From JANNVZ01 sp031418455 (GTDB lineage: Bacteria; Bacteroidota; Bacteroidia; Flavobacteriales_D; Sanyastnellaceae): a DNA stretch of 17,592 nt. Location of the stretch: NCBI GenBank assembly GCA_031418455.1, contig JANOXJ010000049.1:1-17592 (forward strand), written 5' to 3'. Below, one piece after another: positions 8,037-14,928 of the stretch (position 1 is its first letter; every line of letters starts with the position of its first letter). The notes below the pieces were generated by a model. The model saw nothing but the letters and a program-made list of their open reading frames with translations. It was not told the DNA's origin and searched no databases. Made by a program: the position numbers and the translations under genes.

Positions 8037-8654
8037 ATGAACCTGGAGTATTTCTTAAAAGGCCTTGTATTAGGCATTTCTGTTGCGGCCCCTGTAGGCC
8101 CTATAGGAGTGCTTTGCATTAAGAGGTCGCTCACAGAGGGTAGGGTAAGTGGCATTGTTACTGGCCTTGGCGCTGCGGCTGCCGACACTCTTTTTGGCGC
8201 AATAGTGGCTTTTGGAGTTGCCTTCATTACAGATTTTTTGGTAGCTCAGCAATTTTATATCCGCATTATTGGTGGTTTGTTGCTTGTGCTTATGGGCATT
8301 CGTTTGTACAGGTCGCATGTCAATACAGATGTGGTTATGGAGCGGGGCAACTTGTGGCATCATTTTTTTTCCACCGCATTGCTCACCGCTACCAATCCTG
8401 CCACCATATTCTTTTTTATAGCTGCATTTGCAGGTTTGGGCCTCAAAACGGGCGTGGGTAACCTAATAGGTTCTGGTGCATTGGTAGGTGGCGTGTTGGT
8501 TGGTTCGTCCATTTGGTGGCTGTCTTTAAGCTATATCGTGGGTTTTTGGAACAACAGGGTGCGTGTGCACAATTTGGTTACTCTCAACAAGATATCTGCA
8601 TCTATCATTATCGTTTTTGGCCTGGCTGCCATGCTTTCGGTAATCTTTTGGTAA
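8037..8654 (+). CDS. LysE/RhtB family amino-acid exporter-like membrane protein
   Basis: 205 residues with about six membrane helices (approximately 7-27, 40-66, 73-92, 110-134, 145-169 and 186-204), the architecture of LysE/RhtB exporters. The family's first-helix glycine/proline motif is seen as 'GISVAAPVGPIG' (13-24), followed by the basic loop 'CIKRSLTEG'. 'TATNPATIFFF' (117-127) matches the conserved N-P motif of the fourth helix. Members export basic or neutral amino acids or derivatives using the proton gradient; the substrate here is unknown. It starts 32 bp after the TonB receptor and may be co-transcribed with it. uvrA begins 84 bp later. Confidence 0.88.
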   Translation: MNLEYFLKGLVLGISVAAPVGPIGVLCIKRSLTEGRVSGIVTGLGAAAADTLFGAIVAFGVAFITDFLVAQQFYIRIIGGLLLVLMGIRLYRSHVNTDVVMERGNLWHHFFSTALLTATNPATIFFFIAAFAGLGLKTGVGNLIGSGALVGGVLVGSSIWWLSLSYIVGFWNNRVRVHNLVTLNKISASIIIVFGLAAMLSVIFW

Positions 8655-8673
8655 AAAAGGACTGCCCCAAAAT

Positions 8674-8690
8674 TTCACGAATTTTGTGAA
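8674..8690 (+). promoter_or_regulatory. Short inverted repeat upstream of uvrA
   Basis: TTCAC (8674-8678) and GTGAA (8686-8690) face each other across a 7-nt AT-rich spacer, 48 bp before the uvrA ATG. It could be an operator or simply chance in AT-rich DNA. No clean Bacteroidota -7/-33 promoter (TAnnTTTG with an upstream TTG) could be aligned nearby. Confidence 0.25.
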
Positions 8691-8738
8691 CAAATTTCCA
8701 CTCGGAATTATTCTTCTTGCAAGCATCTTTGAACCGAT

Positions 8739-11702
8739 ATGCAACAAATGGAAGAAGTAATAGAAGTAATAGGTGCACGAGAGCACAATCTGAAAAATAT
8801 AGATGTAACAATTCCGCGCAATCAACTGGTGGTAATAACCGGATTGAGCGGCAGCGGCAAATCATCATTAGCGTTTGACACTATATATGCCGAAGGCCAG
8901 CGCAGGTATATTGAAACCTTTGGCGCATACGCGCGCCAGTTCATAGGCGAAATGGAGCGACCTGATGTGGATAAAATAAACGGACTGTCGCCTGTTATAT
9001 CCATAGAGCAAAAAACGGTAAGCAAAAACCCACGTTCTACCGTGGGCACTATAACAGAAATTTATGACTTCCTAAGGTTGTTGTATGCACGTGCGGCCGA
9101 TGCATTTAGCTACACCACAGGCGAAAAAATGGTGCGCTATACCGATGATCAAATTGTAAGTCTTATAAATCAGGAATACGCAGGCGATAAAATAATAGTG
9201 CTTGCACCGCTCGTAAAGGGAAGAAAAGGACACTACCGCGAATTGTTTGAAAGCCTTATGAAACAAGGTTATTTGCGCGCTCGCATAGATGGCGAATTGG
9301 TAGAAATGAGCAAGGGAATGAAGTTGGACCGCTACAAAATTCACGATATAGAATTGGTAGTAGATAGGCTGGAAGTGGATAAACAAGAAGCGAAAACTTC
9401 CAAATCCCCTAGCAAAGCAGAACCTAAAACCAAAACAAAGGCAAGCACCGAAAAACAAGTAGAAGTAGCAAAAAACTTACCGCTCGACAGAATAAGGCAA
9501 ACGGTAAATACTGCATTGCGCCTGGGAAAAGGAAGCCTTATGATTCAGAAACATAAAGCACAAGACCAAGTAGCGACAAGCAAGAAAACAAAAAATAAGG
9601 ACACAAAATCAAATGAAGAGGTAAAGCATTTTAGCAGACACCTAATGTGTCCTACCAGCGGCATTAGCTATTCTGAGCCTGAGCCCAATCTATTTTCGTT
9701 TAACTCGCCATACGGTGCATGTCCGCATTGCAATGGTTTGGGCGAAGTGGCAGAAGTGGATTTAGAAAAAATAATTCCCAATCCTAAGTTGAGTATTAAG
9801 AAAGGTGGAATAGTACCACTGGGTGAATCAAAAAATAACTGGACTACCACACAAGTGGAAGCATTGCTAAAACACTATGGCTACGACCTTACAACGCCTA
9901 TAGAAGAAATGCAAGAGGAAGTGGTAAATGCTATATTGTATGGCAGCGAAGAGCGCATAGAAGTTACTACCTCTAACAACTACACCTATGCCATGAAGTT
10001 TGAAGGCATTATAGCCAGCATAGAAAAGCAGGTAGAAGAAGAAACCTCGCCAGGTTTGCGCAGATGGGCAGAAAGCTTTATGAATAAAATGCCATGCCCT
10101 GAGTGCCACGGTTCGCGTTTGAAAAAGGAGGCATTGTATTTCCGCATAGGTGGCAAGAACATACAAGAAGTAGCATCAATGGGTCTTGTGGATTGCGCCA
10201 AATGGTTTGAGGGAATAGAATACAAAATGACCCAAAGGCAAGTAACCATTGCATCAGAGTCATTAAAAGAAATACGCAGCAGAATTAAATTTTTGGTAGA
10301 TGTGGGGCTTGAATACCTCACACTAAATAGAAGCGCACGCACACTAAGTGGTGGCGAGGCACAGCGTATTCGCTTAGCCACTCAAATAGGTTCTCAACTG
10401 GTGGGTGTGCTATATATTTTAGATGAGCCAAGCATTGGTTTGCATCAGCGCGACAATCATAAACTAATACAGTCGCTCAAAAATTTGCGCGATGGTGGCA
10501 ACAGTGTAATAGTGGTGGAGCACGATAGAGACATGATGCTGGAAAGCGACCATCTAATAGACATAGGCCCTGGAGCAGGCATACATGGCGGCAGAATTAT
10601 TACGCAAGGCGATCCAAAAAAATTATTGAAAGGCGAAAGCATAACTGCACAATACCTGCGTGGTGAGGCTAAAATAGAAGTGCCCAAAGAAAGAAGAAAA
10701 GGCAACAAAACATTTTTAATATTGGAAGGCGCCACCGGGCATAACCTTAAAAATGTGAATCTGAAAATTCCATTAGGAAAATTTGTGTGCATTACTGGTG
10801 TTAGCGGAAGCGGCAAATCATCGCTTATAGAGCATACTTTGTATCCTATACTAAACGCGCATTTTTACAATGGAGTTAAGAAGCCACTGGAACATAAAAA
10901 AATAAAAGGCCTGGAGTATTTGGACAAAGTAATAGAAATAGACCAAAGTCCTATAGGCCGAACTCCGCGGAGCAATCCAAGCACCTATACAGGCATTTTT
11001 ACCGATATCAGAAATTTATATAGCAGCTCGCCCGAAGCTAAAATAAGAGGCTACCAACCGGGCAGATTTTCTTTTAATGTGAGCGGTGGCCGCTGCGAAA
11101 CATGCAAAGGAGCAGGTGTAAAAACAATTGAAATGAATTTTTTGCCCGATGTAATGGTGCAGTGCGAAACATGCAATGGCAAACGATACAACAGAGAAAC
11201 ACTAGAAATAAGATACCGAGGCAAAAGCATTGCCGATGTGCTGGACATGACGGTAGATCAGGCAGTGGAGTTTTTTGAGAATTTTCCTAAAATAAAAAAT
11301 GTAGTAAAAACTTTGCAAGATGTAGGTTTGGGCTATGTAACACTTGGCCAGCACAGCACCACTCTTAGCGGAGGCGAAGCACAACGTGTGAAGCTAAGCA
11401 CAGAACTTGGCAAGCGCGATACCGGCAACACTATATACATACTGGACGAGCCCACCACAGGGTTGCATTTTCAAGATGTGCAGATGCTCATAAATGTGCT
11501 GAACAGGCTGGCCGACAGAGGCAATACTGTGCTGGTAATAGAACACAACATGGACATAATAAAAGTGGCTGACCATGTAATAGACATGGGGCCCGAGGGC
11601 GGACATGGCGGAGGCGTAATTATAGCAGAGGGCACACCCGAGGAAATAATAAAAGCAAAAGGAAGCTGGACGGGTAAATATTTGAAAATGGAAATGAACT
11701 AA
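8739..11702 (+). CDS. uvrA: Excinuclease ABC subunit UvrA
   Basis: Damage-recognition ATPase of nucleotide-excision repair; a UvrA dimer loads UvrB at bulky lesions. 987 residues with two ABC modules. Module 1: Walker A 'GLSGSGKSS' (35-43), signature 'LSGGEAQRIRLA' (from 536), Walker B 'LDEPS' with D562/E563. Module 2: Walker A 'GVSGSGKSS' (687-695), signature 'LSGGEAQRVKLS' (from 876), Walker B 'LDEPT' with D903/E904. The second zinc module is intact (C786, C789, C809, C812). The first has C304, C328 and C331, but Ser307 stands where E. coli UvrA has the fourth Cys. Two Lys-rich stretches, ~215-245 and ~271-296, flank the piece matching 'RIRQTVNTALRLGKGSLMI' and account for most of the ~45 residues beyond the E. 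coli length. A second in-frame ATG three codons downstream is an alternative start. Confidence 0.98.
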   Translation: MQQMEEVIEVIGAREHNLKNIDVTIPRNQLVVITGLSGSGKSSLAFDTIYAEGQRRYIETFGAYARQFIGEMERPDVDKINGLSPVISIEQKTVSKNPRSTVGTITEIYDFLRLLYARAADAFSYTTGEKMVRYTDDQIVSLINQEYAGDKIIVLAPLVKGRKGHYRELFESLMKQGYLRARIDGELVEMSKGMKLDRYKIHDIELVVDRLEVDKQEAKTSKSPSKAEPKTKTKASTEKQVEVAKNLPLDRIRQTVNTALRLGKGSLMIQKHKAQDQVATSKKTKNKDTKSNEEVKHFSRHLMCPTSGISYSEPEPNLFSFNSPYGACPHCNGLGEVAEVDLEKIIPNPKLSIKKGGIVPLGESKNNWTTTQVEALLKHYGYDLTTPIEEMQEEVVNAILYGSEERIEVTTSNNYTYAMKFEGIIASIEKQVEEETSPGLRRWAESFMNKMPCPECHGSRLKKEALYFRIGGKNIQEVASMGLVDCAKWFEGIEYKMTQRQVTIASESLKEIRSRIKFLVDVGLEYLTLNRSARTLSGGEAQRIRLATQIGSQLVGVLYILDEPSIGLHQRDNHKLIQSLKNLRDGGNSVIVVEHDRDMMLESDHLIDIGPGAGIHGGRIITQGDPKKLLKGESITAQYLRGEAKIEVPKERRKGNKTFLILEGATGHNLKNVNLKIPLGKFVCITGVSGSGKSSLIEHTLYPILNAHFYNGVKKPLEHKKIKGLEYLDKVIEIDQSPIGRTPRSNPSTYTGIFTDIRNLYSSSPEAKIRGYQPGRFSFNVSGGRCETCKGAGVKTIEMNFLPDVMVQCETCNGKRYNRETLEIRYRGKSIADVLDMTVDQAVEFFENFPKIKNVVKTLQDVGLGYVTLGQHSTTLSGGEAQRVKLSTELGKRDTGNTIYILDEPTTGLHFQDVQMLINVLNRLADRGNTVLVIEHNMDIIKVADHVIDMGPEGGHGGGVIIAEGTPEEIIKAKGSWTGKYLKMEMN

Positions 11703-11751
11703 TTTCGAAACAGAAGTATGCTGTCTATATCTATTATTTCACAATTTCCGT

Positions 11752-11813
11752 TAATCCCAGATTAAGCAATAGAAGGCTCGCTAAGAGCCGAACTATTGAT
11801 TTAGCTGGGGTTA
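11752..11813 (+). repeat. Long imperfect inverted repeat (62-nt hairpin) downstream of uvrA
   Basis: Arm 11752-11772 pairs with arm 11793-11813 over 21 positions (17 Watson-Crick, one G-U, three mismatches). After a 2/3-nt internal loop, GGCTC (11775-11779) pairs with GAGCC (11785-11789) around the 5-nt loop GCTAA. It begins 49 nt past the uvrA stop. There is no T-tract, so it is not a classical terminator. It may be an RNA structure, or a palindromic repeat element if other copies exist in the genome. Confidence 0.6.
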
Positions 11814-11875
11814 TCCCGATTTAGCAGCCTGTTTTAATTGCTTGTAAAGGTGATGAAATACAGATGCTTAATCGT

Positions 11876-11896
11876 TTGCTCATTTCTAATGAGCAA
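11876..11896 (+). repeat. Perfect 9-bp inverted repeat with 3-nt loop
   Basis: TTGCTCATT (11876-11884), loop TCT, AATGAGCAA (11888-11896). It is a perfect palindrome about 150 bp before the universal stress gene. It could be a hairpin in a leader RNA or a dimeric-regulator site; nothing distinguishes these. Confidence 0.5.
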
Positions 11897-12043
11897 TCTG
11901 GGTTGATTTTAGAAAATAAAGAATGAATCTGAATTTGAACGTGAAATATGTAATTAATAAAATTAAATTTACACACTAATAGGTGCCATTTCCTTTTTTC
12001 TATAAATATCTTAGCTAAACACTGAATTTCCTTATTTAAAATT

Positions 12044-12865
12044 ATGAAGAATATAATTGTTCTTATAGATTATTCCAATGGATGTAAAATAGCGTTGAAG
12101 CAGGCTGAGGAAATTGCTAAAGTGGCTGGTGCAAAATTGTCAGCCGTGCATATCAATACAGAAGGAGTAGAGCTTCTTGAGGCGCATAGCAGACTTAAAA
12201 GTTTTGTGCAGCAGGAATTGGGCAACGATCACAATGTGGCATCATTAGTATATAGTGGTCATCTTTTTAGTGCCATTGGCGAGGCCATTCATGGCTTGGA
12301 GCCAAATTTGGTAGTGTTTTGTTCGCATGGTATGCATGGTATAGCACAGCGCATGTTTGGCGGCCATGCGCTTAAGTTGGCACAGGCGTTTGATTATCCA
12401 TGCCTGGTGTTGCAAGAAAATTCTATTGTGCGCGAAGATGGATTTAAGAAAATACTTTTTCCAACAAGCCCTTACCCCGATGTTTTAATTAAATGTCAGC
12501 AGACTGCTGGTTTCGCTAAAATATTTAATGCTGAAATAGTATTGTATGAGGTAAATAAGTACCTGGCTAATACAGAGGAAAAAATAGCCTATAATAACAA
12601 TAAGACAATTGAGTTTTTTGCGGAGCGCAGCATTCATTGTGCTAAGGTGAGCGATGAGTCACGTGTGGTATCTATGGGCTATTCGCGACAAAACCTGGCA
12701 TATGCCAAAGAAGAAAATTTGGATGCAATAGTTATGATGTCAGCCATACAAGATAGCGATATGATGATGCTAAAGGCCGACAAAGAAATGCTCATGTCTA
12801 ATGAAGATGGTATTCCGATATTAGTTTGTTCATCTAATTTCAAACCGGACTATCATATCCTCTGA
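12044..12865 (+). CDS. Universal stress protein, tandem UspA domains
   Basis: 273 residues: a first UspA-like domain (~1-127) and a second, more divergent one (~132-273). The first has the canonical opening 'KNIIVLIDYS' with the nucleotide-contacting Asp, then 'VVFCSHGMHGIAQRMFGGH' (~91-109). In ATP-binding Usp proteins this region reads G-x2-G-x9-G-(S/T); here the two leading glycines are kept, but the final G-(S/T) is Ala-Leu, so nucleotide binding is doubtful. The second domain begins 'FKKILFPTSPYPD' and lacks the glycine motif. Tandem Usp proteins of this size are common in Bacteroidota and are linked to stress and redox or starvation responses. The gene stands alone between a non-coding region and a bidirectional terminator. 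Confidence 0.85.
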   Translation: MKNIIVLIDYSNGCKIALKQAEEIAKVAGAKLSAVHINTEGVELLEAHSRLKSFVQQELGNDHNVASLVYSGHLFSAIGEAIHGLEPNLVVFCSHGMHGIAQRMFGGHALKLAQAFDYPCLVLQENSIVREDGFKKILFPTSPYPDVLIKCQQTAGFAKIFNAEIVLYEVNKYLANTEEKIAYNNNKTIEFFAERSIHCAKVSDESRVVSMGYSRQNLAYAKEENLDAIVMMSAIQDSDMMMLKADKEMLMSNEDGIPILVCSSNFKPDYHIL

Positions 12866-12905
12866 GCGATTGCATTTCCTTTAAAAAAAAAATAGACTTC
12901 AAATC

Positions 12906-12940
12906 AAAAGGCCGAATCATAATGAATGATTCGGCCTTTT
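12906..12940. terminator. Symmetric bidirectional terminator
   Basis: A perfect 15-bp stem (12906-12920 with 12926-12940) closes the loop AATGA. Its outer pairs are AAAA/TTTT, so T-rich tails occur on both strands: CCTTTTGTTTTATTTT on plus, and CCTTTT followed 13 nt later by T10 on minus. It lies between the convergent universal stress gene and the protease gene and should stop both transcripts. Confidence 0.9.
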
Positions 12941-12997
12941 GTTTTATTTTCTCACTCCTCAGCAAAGTAGGATGCGGTCTTATTATTTATCATGCTA

Positions 12998-13020
12998 TGC
13001 AATTGAAATTTTCAATTGCA
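12998..13020. repeat. 23-bp palindrome next to the protease stop codon
   Basis: TGCAATTGAAA (12998-13008) and TTTCAATTGCA (13010-13020) are perfect inverted copies around a single central base. It lies 10 bp beyond the protease stop codon, in its 3' untranslated region. It has no T-run of its own, so it may be an mRNA 3' stem or a dyad protein site. Confidence 0.5.
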
Positions 13021-13030
13021 AATGCAGAGT

Positions 13031-14728
13031 TTATGAATGCGCCACACTAAACTTTTTAGTAAGGTGTGTTCCGTTCTTATGATTGAATGTGATGTAGTAA
13101 AATCCTGATGAGTATTTTTCTAAATTCAAAGATGTTTGAACATCAGATAGCTTTAATACATCTATCAAAGCACCCGCGCTGTCATATACACGCACTTCAT
13201 TTATTTCGCGAAATACTGTGGTTGCTATCGTTAATTTATCATCGGCTATAGATGGAAATATGTTTACATCATTAAAAGCAAGTAATTCACTTACACCTAC
13301 TGGCGCAGTGCATGGCATCGTTTGATTCTCATCCTTATATGTTCCATCTAAAGTTAGGTCTGTGTTAGCATTGAGTATGCCTATTGGGTCGAGCCACACT
13401 TTTAGTTTTTGATTGGTCGCATTAGGATTACCGCTCCAGTTTTTGCTCATTTTGCCATAATAGTCGTCTGCGGTAGGCCCTGTGCCCTGGCCACATCCGT
13501 TAGTGGTGCAGCAAGAGCCACCACCAGTTAGTTGGCCCACTATGCGGTGGTCTTGGTCAAAAACGGGCGACCCTGATGAGCCACCTTCAGTTACACCCCA
13601 ATTAGTAGTTGTTTGTATCCATTGCAAACGCCAGTGTGTATTGGATGCACCCCAACCGCTTGTTACAAATCCATCGGTAGTAGATATCTTTTTTATATCG
13701 CCACTTGGATGGTGTATGCCTACGCCTGATTGTGGTGTGGTGCCAGAGGCATCCCAACCGGCATAATAAACTGGCCAGTTAGATGGTATGGCATCTTCTA
13801 CTTCAAACAGTGCAAAGTCGGAACCTGTGTCGCCACCGCCATCATTACTGTCAGCATGTTTTATTACTCCTGTTCGGTTTCTAGTGGGTGCGCTACCAGT
13901 GCCACATGAACTTCTTTCATAATTAAAACGCACTACACACAACAACAAATCAGCATCAGAAATTCCTACACAACAATGGAAGGCAGTGAGCAAATAATTT
14001 CTGCAATCCATAGCTGTAGTATTTACCATAGAACCTGAGCAAAGAAATTGGTCTGCACCGTCTACTAATGTTAATCGAATCACTGCATCACGTTCTTTAG
14101 TCCACTCGCTGCCTTCAGGGCAGTTTATATCTACTTCGCATGCAGCGCTGCCGCCTCCGCGTTCTTCAGAGCGGTAATCGTGTACATAATTATATAAGTG
14201 GCCAAAACCGTAGAGGCCAATGTTTGCTTCTGAAATAACACCAGCTGGCTGGTAATATTCTAATATTGCCTCATCACCAAAAACCTCACCTGTGCCAAAC
14301 CTGCCGTGGCTGTTGCAGTCATTTACTGTAAAAGGGCCTTCCACCATAGAGCGGTCGGTAGGGTAAAGAAAAAGTGAACTGCCTTGGGGCAAATAAATAT
14401 TATCAAAATAGACATTCACTGCCAAAGCATTGGCAGTTTTAAATCGAAACAACCAAACCTTATCGCCATTCTCCAGCACGGTCCAGCTACCACAATTGGT
14501 TTGGTCCAAATCTGTATTAAAGGCGATTTTACCAGTTCTAGCTCGTCCGCCATGCTCTTCCCTCACTGCATCCTCAGCTAACAAAGCTGCGTGGTCAAAT
14601 GAAGCAATTTCCATTAATGGCAAAGCATTTAAAGCTTCTGGCGCAATTGTAAAACCATAAGGTGTGTCTATGGCTGAGGCCATAAGGGTTCCAATTGCGA
14701 TGGTAAATGTGAGTAATTTTTTAATCAT
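13031..14728 (-). CDS. Secreted Lys-C-like (S1 family) serine endopeptidase with T9SS type A sorting domain
   Basis: 565-residue pre-pro-protein. The signal peptide is 1-19 ('ASA|ID'). The propeptide is ~20-190. The mature protease starts near the 'RSEERGGGSAACEVDINCPE' region, which parallels the mature N-terminus of Achromobacter lysyl endopeptidase. The catalytic triad by alignment from memory is His251 ('LLTAFHC'), Asp304 ('GSDFALFE') and Ser385 ('GGSSGSPVF'). Asp422 ('ADDYYGK') matches the S1-pocket Asp225 that binds lysine, but the partner residues Trp169 and His210 are Ser357 and Thr401 here. Many Cys suggest disulfides. Residues ~485-565 ('NIFPSIADDKLTI', 'VYDSAGALI', 'YSSGFYYITF', 'HLTKKFSVA') form a T9SS type A C-terminal domain, so the protein should cross the outer membrane and be released or anchored. 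It is divergent from the giant repeat gene. Confidence 0.9.
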   Translation of the reverse strand: MIKKLLTFTIAIGTLMASAIDTPYGFTIAPEALNALPLMEIASFDHAALLAEDAVREEHGGRARTGKIAFNTDLDQTNCGSWTVLENGDKVWLFRFKTANALAVNVYFDNIYLPQGSSLFLYPTDRSMVEGPFTVNDCNSHGRFGTGEVFGDEAILEYYQPAGVISEANIGLYGFGHLYNYVHDYRSEERGGGSAACEVDINCPEGSEWTKERDAVIRLTLVDGADQFLCSGSMVNTTAMDCRNYLLTAFHCCVGISDADLLLCVVRFNYERSSCGTGSAPTRNRTGVIKHADSNDGGGDTGSDFALFEVEDAIPSNWPVYYAGWDASGTTPQSGVGIHHPSGDIKKISTTDGFVTSGWGASNTHWRLQWIQTTTNWGVTEGGSSGSPVFDQDHRIVGQLTGGGSCCTTNGCGQGTGPTADDYYGKMSKNWSGNPNATNQKLKVWLDPIGILNANTDLTLDGTYKDENQTMPCTAPVGVSELLAFNDVNIFPSIADDKLTIATTVFREINEVRVYDSAGALIDVLKLSDVQTSLNLEKYSSGFYYITFNHKNGTHLTKKFSVAHS

Positions 14729-14928
14729 TTAATTATTTACTGTTTGAATAAGAATTGAAGTCGCCAAGATAGATAAATCACTTGCTACACATTTGTTCTA
14801 AAGTGCCCTCATTTTATCTAAAACCTTGTACGCCCAAGCATACAATTGAAACCATTCTTCCCCTATGGCCGTTTAAGAACAGACTTTTAACTGAACAAAA
14901 GTGTATTTCTAACTCTAAACTACATAAA
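14729..14928. promoter_or_regulatory. Divergent intergenic region between the protease and the giant repeat protein
   Basis: 200 bp between the starts of two outward-facing genes, so both promoters must lie here or further in. TATCTTGG on the minus strand (one mismatch from TAnnTTTG) is the best -7-like match for the protease, but it lacks a well-spaced TTG. CACATTTG (14788-14795, plus strand) is a similarly weak candidate for the repeat protein. No Shine-Dalgarno sequence precedes either start. Confidence 0.4.

Larger units (their letters stand above)
11703..12043. other. 341-bp non-coding region between uvrA and the universal stress gene
   Basis: No credible ORF is seen. The left half carries two inverted repeats (11752-11813 and 11876-11896, listed separately). 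The 8-mer GATTTAGC occurs twice (11798-11805 and 11818-11825), and GCTGGGGTTATCCC (11804-11817) could form an alternative small hairpin competing with the larger one. The right half is very AT-rich and should hold the promoter of the universal stress gene, but no convincing -33/-7 pair could be placed. No terminator with a T-run follows uvrA. A small RNA or leader is possible but unproven. Confidence 0.5.

Noticed and set aside
8724..8731. CATCTTTG as the -7 element of a uvrA promoter
   Set aside because: It lies only a few bases before the ATG, and no TTG is found at a suitable upstream distance.
11752..11813. tRNA-like element
   Set aside because: The fold is a single long hairpin with no cloverleaf arms, no TTC-type T loop and no acceptor CCA.
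11745..11820. Integron attC site or IS terminal repeat
   Set aside because: The ends do not fit paired RYYYAAC/GTTRRRY core sites, there is no integrase, transposase or target duplication, and neighbouring genes are core functions.
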